A stretch of DNA of 64,000 nucleotides from Toxotes chatareus. Its lineage: Eukaryota; Chordata; Actinopteri; Toxotidae. The notes under the pieces are model-generated. The model had not been told where the DNA came from and searched no databases. It worked only from the letters and a program-made list of their open reading frames with translations. This document shows, piece by piece, positions 10,926 through 23,500 of the stretch (its first letter is position 1; each line of letters opens with the position of its first letter). The position numbers and the translations under genes are program-made. The stretch spans positions 23,814,001 through 23,878,000 of the forward strand of contig CM028889.1 in NCBI GenBank assembly GCA_016801885.1. Direction: 5' to 3'.

Positions 10926-13310
10926 TTGTTTATTATGCATCTGCTGTTGCTTTACCGGGCTGCTGTTTTTCTCCTCTTTCATCTGTCTGAAAAAGAGAGA
11001 AATGGTCTGATTATTTTTTTCCTTGTGGTGGTTACTCAGGGAAAGGGGACTTATTCTAGGCTTTGCTGTGTGTGTGTATGGAGGACTGAGTGTATGTGCA
11101 TCTGCCTTCTTACAGCTACTTACCAGGGATATTATGAGGGATTAAGCCTGGAATAAATTAGAATAATTTCACATTAATCCTTATACGTTTGTTTCTGTGA
11201 CGTTTGTTTTAAATTTGACATTATAATTCCAGCTTACTGCCAGGGGACAACCAGCATAACATCTGAGCAAACCTTAATGCCAGCCGCTACATGCTGTTAG
11301 CTGAGGTTCACAAAATAGACTTAGTGCCAAAACCTTAGTGACTGGGAATAGCTGCGTCCTTTCTGTTGGTTTGAGTCCAGCTGAATTCTGCAGGCTGTAC
11401 ATGTTTAATGAGTAACTTTGATAGCTGAGACTTGGTAATTGTAAAGGAAAACCCACGGAGCCCTTATTAAACCAAAGCACCGGCTCACATTATGCCTCTA
11501 AATCCTACAGATCTGCCAAATAAGATGAAGTTCCACTGTGCTGTAGTGTGTATGTTGGTGTGTGTGTGTCTTATTCAAACATGCATGTAAGAAGGGAGGG
11601 TGTTGAAAACTAGTGTTGAGAATCATATTTAGTTCTCCCACATATCTTCTCAGTTCACCTCCCCTTCAGTCGTCCTCTTGCAAAATCCCATCTATCCATA
11701 CATCCATCCATCCTCACTCAGCTTAACCAGTGCTGTCTGTTCGCTGTCTCGTTGCCATGGTTCCCATTATGCTTCCTGCCTACTCCAGTTTGAAGGACAA
11801 AGCGCTGATAATGGGTATAGTATTTAGTGAGAGGGGGAAAAACAAAGAGGCAAAACAGTGAAGGATATGCTATACTTTTTTGTCACTGGTTGTTTAATGT
11901 CATCTCTCTCTCTCACATACACACACAAACGTAGAGAGTGTGGTCTTCGATCCACATCCCCGGGGTTCCAGGGAAGGTAGAAAGGCAGCTCTACGGCAGC
12001 ACTCCACTTGGGCGTCAGATATTTAGCCCTAGCAAGTCTTATCTTTTAACTGATCAATAAGCAGGTGGTACAGCACTCCCTCTCTATGGAATAGGCTGCA
12101 GTTACACAGGACTGCACCGAACCAAATCAGCCTGCACCAGCGTTTGTTATGCTCAGTGACTGCTGTGCTGCACACTGCCTAGCACTACAGTTAAAAAAAA
12201 AAAAAAAGGTTTGCTCTGAAATCTATAAGTAGCACTTGATGACTGGAAGTGCATGCAGTTGTGTGGATGTATGCATGCGTGTTTGGGTGAAGTCTCCGGG
12301 CTGTCAGAAATTAGGCTAAAACCATAGACTTTATTTAGCTGACCTGGTTGGAGAGTGTGGAGGAGTGGGGAGGGAGATTGTCATGGAGTGTGTGTGTGTG
12401 AAAACAGAAAAGAAGGAAAGAAAGAATGAATAGAGTGAGGGAAAGAAAGGAAGGAAGAGTTTAAACTCAATCCTTTTGCTGCCACACACATCACCCTCTC
12501 CACTGTGTGATTCTTTCACCCCCCCCACCCACAACTCTTATTGTAAGGTTCTTAGGGCCTTCCTTAACTTTTAATAAGAGTCTTTAATAAGTCCCCAGAT
12601 CATGGCTTGGTCGGTCAGGGCTTCTATTTCAACACAGCTCTGCTTAATCTCACTCTAAAATAGATCTGCTCCCTCTCCTCTCTTACCCTCAGCCTCTCTG
12701 CCTCCTCTCTGTATTTCTCCACAAGACTGTAAAAGTATTTAATAAAGTATTGGGGGATGAAGCAAGGTTCTGCCGTCCTCTGTGGTTTGTGTGTACGTAG
12801 GCAGTCTAGCAAAGGTAAATGACTGGGGATCTACCGGCTTTATTTCTATTAAGAAGGCTCAACAGGAAAATGTAGAAGTCAGATGCAGTCAGAGTTAGGC
12901 CATGTTGAAGTACAGGGTCTGTGATATGTTTGGCCTCCTGCGACTGTACCCATTCACCAAAAGTGACTCAGTCATCCCACACACACACACACTTTGATTT
13001 GCTACAGCATCTCCTAAAATGTGTTATCCGTGCTTGGAGTTCCCAGTTTCCATGGTCTGCACAGTGATGCTGTGGTGTGTCTGTGTGTCATACTTTAGTT
13101 TCAGTCTCTTTGGCCTACTTAGGCGTGTTGTAAGTAGCACACTGAGCTGCTTGTCCTTTCCCCATGGACTCTGGCTGAATAATTGAGTGGTGCTGAGGCA
13201 GTGTAATAAGCTACACTGGTGCTGTAATAACCTGCTGGACAGAGTGTGTATGTGTGTGTGAGTGAGTGAGAGTGTGTCGCTGAGAGTGTGTGCTCACGTT
13301 GCTCGGGTGC
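10926..13310. other. Gene-free stretch, no distinct features
   Basis: AT-rich sequence with short TG, A and GA runs. Short ORFs (up to 76 codons) show no homology that I can see. I find nothing further in it. Confidence 0.55.
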
Positions 13311-13319
13311 AGTAATGAC

Positions 13320-13960
13320 TCCTATTACTCAGGGTTGGAAAATTAGCAACCGCCACCTGCCAAATGCGGCTGATTTTATGTAGTGGCTGGTGAATTTGCT
13401 CAACCTACCAGCAACGGTGGTGGGTAAATAAAAGAAGCAGGTAAATTAAAGGGGTAAATAAATGTAGCATATACAAACAACAGTTAGAACAGAACAAAAA
13501 AAAAAAAACAAAGCTATTTCAAGATTACAAATGGCTATGCAAGTTAGCCATCAGCATTTTTTTTAGTTTATTTACTAACAATAGACTAAATGTCAAATTG
13601 AGGTCAGAATACAGCTGTCGTAATGTCACTAAATACAGCTAGCTTTGTGCAGTTAGCATAAAGGTTACATCAGGGCTGCGGACATTTTATTGTAAAAGCG
13701 CTAACCTAACGTTTCAAGATGATGTACCACCTAGGGTTGTGGGCACCAGGTGGGTTTCTCATCTTTTCGTGGCTGAGTTTTTGAGTGACAGCTCAGGGCC
13801 CCAGACGTTGTTCAGTCGAACGTGTGTTGCCATAACTAGCGGTCCAAGATGGTGGAGCCAGTCAAGAAATTACACTTAGGAATACAGTGGTGGCTGGGTC
13901 TTTTGATTTACTGCCAAAAAAAAAAAAAAATCCACTTTTGAGGGGCGGGATGAAGGTTTT
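13320..13960 (+). mobile_element. Probable 5' continuation of the hAT relic (unclassified)
   Basis: A stretch with a distinctive start at about 13332 (GGGTTGGAAAATTAGCAACC), interspersed with several oligo-A runs. It reads like dispersed repeat sequence of fish genomes and lies upstream of, and in line with, the hAT transposase C-terminus at 14054-14414. I could not translate it into a recognisable domain, so assignment to the same element rests on position alone. Confidence 0.3.
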
Positions 13961-14053
13961 GTGAGCATGAGATCAGTGATTGTAGTTGTGTGGTCAGTGA
14001 TTCTGCGCACGGTCAAAGAGCAGACAGTATGAGAAGGGGGAGAGTCTCCACGT

Positions 14054-14414
14054 GAAGACCTGATCAGAGATCAACAGTTTTTTTTGCAACACCAGCGCCC
14101 TGACTTCCTCAGCCTGGTCGACCTCACTCTTGCCCTACCCGGCTTCTACAGCAGACCGTGAAAGAGGCTTCAATCAAATGAAGTTAGTGAAGAGTGACTG
14201 GAGGTCCTGTCTTGAATCAACAACCCTGCATGACCCGTTGACCAAGACTGTCCAGCTCTCCCCTCTCGCTACAGAGGATTATGACCCCACATCTGACGTC
14301 CAGCTCTGACATCAGGCAAGCAACTGGCAGGGCAGAATTAATGGAGGGAAAGAGGACTATGTCAAGGAAAGTGCTGCTGAAACTTCAGAATCTGATTCTA
14401 ACCAGTGGGAGTGA
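14054..14414 (+). pseudogene. hAT-family transposase C-terminal relic (frameshift and in-frame stop)
   Basis: The + strand encodes the C-terminal dimerisation region of a hAT transposase. One frame (14054-14140) gives FLSLVDLTLALP. The next frame, entered after what looks like a one-base insertion near 14140-14142, gives the family hallmark STADRERGFNQMKLVKSDW. Typical hAT proteins have S-A/T-x-x-ERGFS-x-M-x-x-I/V-K-T/S-x-x-R here. It then continues through EDYDP to an in-frame TGA at 14307-14309, where hAT relatives have Trp before His-Gln. Beyond that stop the frame runs on with an acidic tail (ESAAETSESDS) to TGA at 14412-14414. The copy is therefore dead. It resembles the KIAA1586/ZMYM-like hAT group of fishes by memory; exact family unassigned. 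Confidence 0.75.
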
Positions 14415-14639
14415 CGTTAAACTGAGATTGGGGATGAGGAAAGAGTGCTCAGATTTTTTTTTAAGCACCTTAAATCCAGTTCCACTCCACACCCTCCTTT
14501 CCAAACCCACAAGCTGAGCCCAGCAAAGAGCACCTTATGTCAGCCGGTGCTGAGACTAACTGCCTGCTCTCAAACATGCTCTGCCCAGCCTCACAGCAAC
14601 ACTGCTTTCCAAACACCAATCAGAGTAAACCAAATTATT

Positions 14640-14932
14640 ACTCAGTGTAACTGGAAAGAAGAAGCTAAAAGCCAAAGTATAGTGGAATGTTATCCGTCCC
14701 TAAATAGAGATAATAAATATCTCTCAACTGTTAGAGACAGAAAGCAGAGGCAGATTCTGACAAAGTAAAAGCTCAGTGACCACAAACGAGCAATCGAACA
14801 AGGAAGACACAAGAAAAGTCATGTAAACCAAAAGAGAACACAACATGTGGTCACTGCTCGACAGGTGAGGGTGAGACAGAGAAGCACTTCCTCCTAAAAT
14901 GTGAATCAGTCAGTGAAATAAGGAACATTTAA
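14640..14932 (+). pseudogene. Retroelement-like C-terminal tail with Cys/His knuckle, degenerate
   Basis: The frame ending at 14768 gives YLSTVRDRKQRQILTK, interrupted by TAA, then KLSDHKRAIEQGRHKKS. After a frame change the sequence reads CGHCSTGEGETEKHFLLKC (14846 onward) and ends IRNI-stop at 14930-14932. The C-x2-C...ETE-x-HFLL-x-C pattern is common at the C-terminus of unannotated fish retroelement-like proteins; I recall the pattern but not a family name. It lies 226 bp downstream of the hAT relic in the same orientation. A second copy of the same module occurs on the minus strand at 28344-28531. Stop and frameshift show it is not functional. Confidence 0.55.
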
Positions 14933-16678
14933 ATAGTTTAAATATTTGCCTTAATTTAAATTTAAAAAAGCCTAATTACCTAAATAATCATGGCTGAAAA
15001 TTGTTCTATTGTTAGTATTTTAACATGCAGTTACACACCAGCCACAGTGGCAGGTGGACAAAAAAAAAAAAGTTAATTTCCAATCCTGTTATTACTCCAG
15101 GGCTTTGGAAGCAGACGTGCTATGTGAGCATGTGCGTTTTTGTGTTATGTCTGTATGTGGGCTACAGGAGTACAGACACGCAATCTGTTCTGTAAACTCT
15201 AATGAGTGCGCGCACAATGGATGTCCTCTACCTGAGGATGTTGTAATCAGTTGTATCCTTCAAGTGTGCTGTTGTATATGTGAGGTCTTGTCTGCATTTT
15301 AATGTGTGCTTCACAGGCTGTATATTAACACTGGTGGCATATTTGTTATTTGTTGTATTCAGTTAGTTAAATTGTCCTGACATTTTTTTTTTTTTATGTC
15401 TTGATGAATCACTTAACTCTGTCAGTCACGTCGCTGTTATTCTGTATATCTGTCAGACCAGGCACAGACATCAGACCACCTTTGCACACAAGCGGTTCAT
15501 CCTGCGTATGTGTATCCGAGAAATACCCCACACTGTCAAATGGTACTCACAACTCAGCAGCCCCCCACCCCATCCACCCACCAAGCACCAGTTTTGCTCT
15601 ATAGCTAAGTGAACCCCTCCCCTGCTGTAATCTCAAACCAGCATCACTTAGAGCCCATAAATTCTTAATGCTCAGTCCTAAACCTGAAATATTTCAAAAC
15701 CCCTCTCCAGTTTCACTCCCACTGGTCCCTCTTTCATCTCTCTCTCTTTTGGGTGACTGACTAACTGGCTGCTTGTTTGATTGATTTGCTGATTCTGTTT
15801 AATCATTTAAAAGTAAATGATAAGCAAAATTTGGTTGCTCAGCAGACACCGTAAATCACACCTCCTGATGCCACCATTCTTCCTTCTTCTGCTTTGTACC
15901 TTTTTGCAGATGAAAGCCTGCTGGTTAGATGATGCCTCCTGGTTACTGAAATATGACAAATCAGATGGAGAGTGGAAGAAAAGCCATTTATCAAAAAGTT
16001 GGAGTTGACAGCTGTTTTTTTTTTTTGCGGGGGCGGGGGATGTCGCACGTAGGTGAGCGTATTCTTTCTGCTGGTTTTGTGTACACTTGTTCTTGCACTC
16101 TGTGTGCGTATGAGAACAGTGGGACTGGAATTACTGTCCTCCTTGGGTTATGTGCAACTGTCTGCTGCAGACAGATATGCAGACATTTCCTCTTGGTAAC
16201 CTCTGCCCCCGCCCCTCCTTCCTTTCCTCTTGTCAGTTTGTCCGTGTCTCCATTTTGTTTGTGACATTTATCCACCGCCTCACGTTGACAACCAATATAA
16301 TACTCTGTCGTTCAGTCACCTTGTTGCTGGGCTTTAGTAGCCCCAGTAACAAAATCACCCTGTTACCCAGATAACAAACTTGTGATATTACACACAGACA
16401 CGCACACTCTCTCACACACTGAGTTAAAGCTGTCTGTGTGATGGATGTGTCCTCGCAGACAGAACTGCTGTGTGTTGCACCTCAGCCTCCAGCATCATCA
16501 TCATCTTAAGGCAATACACACAACTAAGGCAATGGTGTGTGTGTGTGTGTAGAGAATGGGTGTGTTTGGTCATGAATACTTTTTCCTAAAGTACTTTATA
16601 ATGTAAATAAAAAAAAACAACAACAACACAAGTATATGAAGACACAGGGACTCTCCCCTTTTGACTCTCTTACTGTGT

Positions 16679-16680
<2 letters not shown>

Positions 16681-16772
<92 letters not shown>
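16681..16772 (+). repeat. (CA)46 microsatellite
   Basis: A perfect 92-bp CA repeat, the longest pure dinucleotide array in the window. The ORFs on both strands across it are artefacts of the repeat. Confidence 0.98.
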
Positions 16773-16774
<2 letters not shown>

Positions 16775-17149
16775 CCCCTGGTGGCTGATAAAGACCTTTT
16801 TGGCAGAGGCTCTCCTCTGTGCTGTGGGCTCATTAATGCTCTGAGTGTGTCCCTGCGACTGAGGACTAAGCCCTCAGCTCTTATCAACAACACCAGGCCT
16901 GGTCGGCTACACACACACACACACACACAATGGATTATGAAGAGTGTGGATAAGTCGCCAACATCAGCTCCGATATCCCCTTACAGGACAATGACAGACA
17001 CCCCCTCTCCCTTCCCACTGTTACAGTCATGGATAGTGTGTGTGTGTGTCTGTGGGGATTGGTGGGAAAGGGGGTGCGCTGCTTTCCAATTGATCCATTT
17101 GTATTTGTTGATCCATCTGCACACAGTTGCTGTCATGGATATGTCATTC

Positions 17150-17293
17150 TGTGTGTGTGTGTGTGTGTGTGTGAACTTGTGCTCTGCAGGGTGTGTCATC
17201 TCAATGCAGGATCACATAAAAGCTTACACCTACTCTCCTTGTGGGCACTCTTTGTTTCCTCCAACACAAACACACACACACACACACACACAC
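17150..17293 (+). repeat. TG run and CA run in opposed orientation
   Basis: (TG)n at 17150-17173 is followed by (CA)n at 17269-17293. The two could pair as a hairpin with a ~95-nt loop. Confidence 0.85.
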
Positions 17294-18889
17294 ATGGATG
17301 TAAACTGTGGGGTTATTTACATATTTATTACTGTGCTGTGCTCCACAAATTGATAGTGTGTGTGTGATTAACTGTGTGTTGGTGCAGAGTAACGTTAACA
17401 GGCCTGGTTCGGTGAGAACAGTGTGGGCAGCTGGTGGTTTATGGCTCTTTCAAGTTGGTGTGTGTGAATTGTTTGTTTCCATGTATTGTCTGAGCCCTCG
17501 GGCTGTATCTGTTCGGCTTGGTGGAGAATTATTATTACTTTATCCCCAGGGAGAGCAGAGGTGTGACGTACTTCAACAACCAGCCACGTTCCATAACACA
17601 CACACACACATCTTCCCCTACACGAGCATTAACACCAAGGTCATGGCATAGTCCCCTTCAGGAGCATTGAATCTTATATCTTGTTGTGTGTTCCTTGCAC
17701 ACGATGCTGAGGGAACAACAAGTTTTACATTCAGTCAAAGGAACTGTGTTATTTTTACTGTATTTTCTTCTTTTCAACGTCCTATTACAAAAAAATAGCC
17801 TTATTGAAAAGCCTCATTTTCAATTTATGCATTTTAACAAATGTTGTTATGGGTTTTGAGTGAATTTTATTCACCCGGGGGTCATGACAAATGTTGTGCT
17901 TTTTAAAGACGTTCAAGTAAAAACATGCAAATCACCAAAATTGATGTTGTAGTTTTAACAGCGGCAGCAGTATTCTTTTACATCTCCATGCTCTCGGTTC
18001 TTGCTTTCAGCTTGAGGCTGTTTTGGAAGATGCAGGGGATTCTACTCACATCAACTCCCTGTTTCCCCTTCGTCCAGCTCTCCCTCTTTACTCCTGCTAA
18101 GAGCAGCAGACGCTGAATTTGCAGCATACAAAAATATATATTTTTTTATTTCATTCTGAGCTTTTTAATCTCAGCTCTCTGTACAAGAGAACAAGTGGAC
18201 CGGATGTCCTCTGGTGGGTTCAGATCTAATCACGTTGAAAGGCAGCCAGTGTAGCCTGCAGCGCTCGATAATTGGTTGACCTCAGAAACACTCAACTGTT
18301 TCTGAGGATTTGATATTTTACGGCTGATGCTAAAATTCAGACGGCTGGTACTAACGATGGTTCTCCCCGCTTTACTGTCTAATTCGTCAGATTGTCCTCC
18401 CAGATTTGGACCAGTCAGGCAGCTGGCTACTTATTCACAGCCATGTTAGCATTACCATGGCTAATTAAAGACAGCATCTGGGGCCTGGAGAAATGGAGAG
18501 GCAGAAAAGGCAGGTTTTTAGTTAGCAACAGTGGGAAAGCTCAGACTGTGATGGAGCTCTTGGGGAGGGGGGCCGAACCCGAGGACACAATCTGAAGTTT
18601 TAGTTCGTCGGTTTACTTATCGCTGATTTGTGTCAGTTTCTTTTACACACTGCTGAATTTGTGGAGTGTGAATATTTGTCTGCCCCTGTATGCCATGGGT
18701 GATTGGTGGAGGGTGGGGTGGGGTAGGATGTGGTGGCCTGTGTGTTTCTGTGTGTGCGAGAGATTGTAACCCTTCGGCTTGTCTGGTGCACGCATGTGTT
18801 CTTTCTGTCTGTTGAGGGAGTGGAGAAGCATCTCTTTAATTTTGTTCTATAATAGAATTTGGCCCATGGGCATGCTGTTCTCTTCTGAG

Positions 18890-19070
18890 AGATGCCAGCA
18901 GATGAGAAGGGGATGAGAAGAAGTGGCAGTGGGAAGGAGAGGGGAACGAGAGGAGAGATGGCAGAGCGGGGAGGAAGTGGGGAAAGAGAGGAGGTGGTAC
19001 ACGGATGGGAGATGAGAAAATGTTCAGAGGAAAGGAAAGGGAGATGTAGGAGGAGGAGGAGGCCGGGGGA
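18890..19070 (+). repeat. Purine-rich tract, about 180 bp
   Basis: The + strand is overwhelmingly A/G and ends in AGGAGGAGGAGGAGG-type repetition. The minus strand is a matching pyrimidine tract. It explains the low-complexity ORFs (Ser/Leu/Pro-rich on minus, Arg/Glu/Gly-rich on plus). Confidence 0.85.
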
Positions 19071-19960
19071 GGACACAGCATTGCATCCTCAGTCATCTGT
19101 GAGACTTCATAAGCACTGGGTGCATGGGCGAGTGGCTGGCAGTCAAGTCAATATGACATATGAATATTGCAGGAGCCATTATCTCCCCTCCTGCCCTACT
19201 CAATTATTAATGTCTGGCTCTGAGTTGGCTCAACTTTTACTTGAGGCCTTCCTCTCCACCACTCCTGAAAACAAGTGAGAGACACAGACAGATGGACCAA
19301 CCGACAAAAAAACGATGGAAAAAAGACAGCCCGGAGAAGACCAGGAGACACACACACAAGGGAGAGACGTATGGAACAGCATGCAGTGAGCAGAATGAGA
19401 CGAGGTTAATCTACTCATACACTGATCGATTTTACTAGTTATTTTCGGCTAAACTTCGTCTGTCCAAAAGGAAAGAAAGGTCCGCATAAAGAGCCACAGA
19501 CATGACCGTAATGCTCATGACAAACTGCTGCAGAAATGCTGAAATGATAATTTTAATCACCTTTATTACTAGGTTCAGATACAGGACGCCAAGTTCAGAG
19601 CACAGCATTTTCAATTTCATGCCTGTCTGTGTGGATGAAGTAAAATTCTCTGAAGAAGAAACGTTACAAGCAAAGTGCGCTCCTAAAGATAGAGAAGCAT
19701 CGGGTCATTGTAGTTTGAGGCAACATGTTTGATACCAAGATCTCTGTTAATACTGCATATTCACTGATGTGTTAATATTAAATGCCTGTGAAGGGTGTGG
19801 AGGAAACGGCAGCTCATGGCCTTTCAGCAAATCAACACTGTGGAGTTATGTAAGGGTGCTTAGGGTACATCGGGTTCACAAAGAGTTTAGCTGTTTGTTA
19901 GAAATGTGAGGCACATGTACAGATCAGACCGTTAGTCTTTGGACAGTCACACTGTTTTCT

Positions 19961-20542
19961 TCAGGGGCTGTGTTTCAGCGCATTCAATTTGAAATAAAAT
20001 GATGGATGCTGCATTAAAGTGTTAAGTTTCAGGTTTTATTTGCGGAGGTTTACATCACTAAAGAACAAACCGTGTCAGTGCATCAGTTGAGAAGACGCCC
20101 CAAGTCAACACACTGCATTTGTCACTGCACACAGAGCAATGCAGGAGCAACAGTGTGGCAGGCTGTAAACTTTACAAACCCAGTCTCGTCTTAAAATGAC
20201 CGAACCACAGAAGTATCTGTGATGGAAGCAGAGAAAGGGAGGGCAGCACAACACAACACAACACAGAGTCTGAGATCGAAGACTTCATTCAATCATCGAC
20301 TGCAAAGCATTTTCCACCACATATTAAATATGATGATTTTGTTTGACGTCCTATTTATCTGTCCAGCTGCTTTCGAGCCCCAAAACTTTGGGCCCTGGGT
20401 TTTAAACGGGCTGTATCTCCCACACAGATCTGTCTTTATTGACGTATGTAAATCTACTCAAATTAAAGTGAGTCCATTGAGAATTAAAGCTTAGTATCCA
20501 TCATTTTATTTCAAATTGAACATGCTGAAGCACAGACTCTGA
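19961..20542. mobile_element. Non-autonomous DNA element with 50-bp terminal inverted repeats
   Basis: Bases 19961-20010 and the reverse complement of 20493-20542 match at about 43 of 50 positions. They share the core TTCAATTTGAAATAAAATGA followed by TGGAT. The 482 bp between them have no transposase ORF. This is the structure of a short non-autonomous inverted-repeat element. Target-site duplications could not be fixed by eye because the outer TIR ends are uncertain. Confidence 0.75.
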
Positions 20543-20559
20543 GGAACAAAAAACCTTGA

Positions 20560-23500
20560 AGTCCTTGCAGTCTGCACTGCGTATCATTCCCAACTCTCGT
20601 TCAATAGTAATTGCACAAGTATTGTTTAGTGTCTGTTGGGCAGTTCAAGATGTCTATGGTTTCTATCATTCTCAAACAAGAAAATGTGATATTGACTGTA
20701 ATTTATCGCTTTCACCCTCTAGATCAAAGCTTTGTATTATGCTTATATTTTTGTCTTTATCTCCATGACAGACTTAGAGATGAATCACTGTCCCTAAATG
20801 AATAATGCAGTATGTTAATTGGTCATTATAGAAACATAAAGGAAATAAATTCAGGTCAGACTGAGTCATCTGTGGCAGAGCTGACTCAGTTCAGCAAGTT
20901 AAATTTTTGCTGTTGAGCAGTTTAAGTTATTTTTTTTTTTTTTTTTAATTTAACTCAAACTGGGAATCTGCAAAGGATGCTTAGATAATAGTAAAATTTT
21001 GCTCTTGCATCTGCGTCCTTAAGTATCATATGTGTCAAATATTACTTTTATATAAGTCTGTACCGTAAACATGTAAGGCAGTGGTTATTTAAAGCCACAA
21101 CAAGCTTTAATTGGCTTCACTTGGTCCCTGCGCTGGAAAAGGTGGAGTGTCACATTCAACACCTACGAGCTACTGGCGACACTGGTTATACACCACACAT
21201 AAATTACACAGGCTGTTCGGTGGATAACTATTGAAATGACTGATAACTTGTGTCGTTTCCAGTCAGTGTTAAATGTTAGTTAAAGGCATTAAAGCGTGAC
21301 ATTAAGGCCACGAGTGTGAGTGTCACGTCAGATAAGTGAGAGCCGATAACCTTAAATGAAATGCATGCATGAAATAAAGTTTTGAATAGGTCAGGATGTC
21401 TACACTGATACAGTGTGACTGACTGTCCTTGAATGACACCGTCACTGGACAAACAGTTACCATGACGCCAGCCAGGTTGCTGACATTATGGCTTCTGTTG
21501 ACCTTACCTGCAGGTGGGGGGAGGGAGGTACGACGGAGGGGAAGGTGGTGAGGTGCTGCAGTGTGTGCGTGTGTGAAAGCCGGAGGGTGGGCTGGGTCAG
21601 TGTGATTGACGGGGTGTTGGCAGGACGTTGGCGCAGCAACAGGGTGTAGGAGGTCTGTCCCAGCTGGGTAGAAAACTCAGAAAGTGGATGTCAAGGTCTC
21701 CCATGCTATTTACGCACTCCACACAAACACTCCCACACGCTTGTGCATGTACACACACACACACACACACTCAGACTGCATGTGTTTTGAATGGTGACCT
21801 TGTTGGGCTGACAGAGTTAGCAGGAGCAACACCTCTCTTTGGCAGCATCATCTGTTTGCTTAGAACACTGCAGTGTGTTACTGTGTGTGTGTGTGTGTGT
21901 GTTTCTGCACTGCCTCTGTAATTTCGGTAAAGCTCCCATTGGACTTAGTGGTTCATCCGTTGCATATCCACAAGCTGAGGACTGCATGCGAGAAAATCAG
22001 GAGAAGAGGAAGAGAGAGAACTTAAAGCAACAGTGGGTTTTCAGTGTGTCTGCTGTGGGTTCACAGTGGATGTTAGAAGAAGCTTGGAGAATTGGCATCG
22101 GCAAGAGAAGTGCAGAGATTCAGTCAATGAATCTGAAAGCTGAATGAAGGCAAATTTGACAGATTACACATATGCACACATAGTTTTTTTCTTCTTCTTC
22201 TTCTTGGTCTTGTTTATGTACTCAAATATTTCTTGCTGTGAAAAACTAAATATCTAAGTTTAGGTTGTGTTTCCTCCAGGCAGAAGTTGATGCTTGTGTA
22301 AGACAACATTAAAACAACTTAAAAAAAAACTGACTCACAGTTTGGGCATTTTGTTTGTATGAAAAAAGGGATTTGCAGAAAACATTTTTATATTCTTCTA
22401 AATAAGAAGTGAAGGTCAGGCAGATCCAACCAAACACCCTAATGGACAGTAAGTGTGTGTACTGAAATAGTCTGAATACTAGTTGTAGTGGATCAGCAGC
22501 AGCAGTTAACACACAGTCACACTGCCTTATGTTCAAACGTGTGTTTGCATGTTGTTAACCACTGTACTGTATGAACATATGGGTAAAGCGCACATGCTTG
22601 TGTGTGCGTACACGGTGGCTAAAATGCCTGTGTGTATGTGTGTGGCAGTGTCCCTGCCTGCGTGTTGCAGCTGTTGTAACAGTGATTGACGAGGAACTGT
22701 GAGCGTGCAGTACGAGCGGAGCTCAACCCCATCTGACTGATCTGTAAATATTCCTTCTTTCTGCTGCCTCAGCAAGTCTCTGCTGGAGCACAACACATGG
22801 ATCACATTGGCAGGGTACAGGCAGGGAGGGAGCAAGGGTGTGGAGAAATCTAACAAGTATGGGCGAATGGGAGAGGAGGTAGGGAGAAACTGTGGGGACT
22901 GGAGAAATGGTTGGAAGAGTGAAGTGCTGGAAAGCGGAGAAGCAGAGAAATGAGTGGGGCTGCAGAGCTCTCCTCATCAGAGCTGCAACATTGGGTCCTC
23001 AGGCCCTGCTGGACCACAGCCAGACCCACACAGCAGCAAACACAAAGCACTGACTCTTGTCTTTCTCCCTCTGTTGTTCTCTGGCTCTGGGCTTCTCTGT
23101 CCTCCTTCCCTGTGTCCCCTTCTCTTAATCTGTCGGCTTCACTGTGCAGAAGAAAAAGGAGGAGAAGGAAGGAGAGAGAATCCGAAAGTTTAAATGGGAG
23201 TTTGTTAGCCAAAGCAAATGAAGGAGGACTGCAAAATCAAAACATGAAAAATTTAAAGCAGGTGAAATGAGTGCATCCCTGCATACAGACCTCAAAGAGT
23301 TCATCTCCAAACACAGCCCAGAGCCTCTCGCTGATTAGTAATACTTTTTTTTATAAATTTTACTTTTCTCTGCACCTGAACTGCTTTTGAAATGACTGTT
23401 TAAGAAATATAATCACTAAATCAAAGACAGAGCAGGTAGATGGGCGCTGAAAAGTAAGGCAGAAAGTGAGGTAGGAATATATTGCCTTTTTCGTCTCTGT

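Larger units (their letters stand above)
14933..19930. other. Gene-free stretch rich in (CA)n/(TG)n
   Basis: No exon recognised. The apparent 230-codon ORF at 16661-17353 and its 118-codon antisense partner at 16570-16926 are generated by CA/TG repeats. A purine-rich block occupies 18890-19070. The interval otherwise looks like intronic or intergenic sequence. Confidence 0.6.

Noticed and set aside
16570..17353. 230-codon plus-strand and 118-codon minus-strand ORFs
   Set aside because: Both are carried by the (CA)46 array and nearby CA/TG repeats; the Thr/His and Cys/Val runs are repeat translation, with no homology or splice structure.
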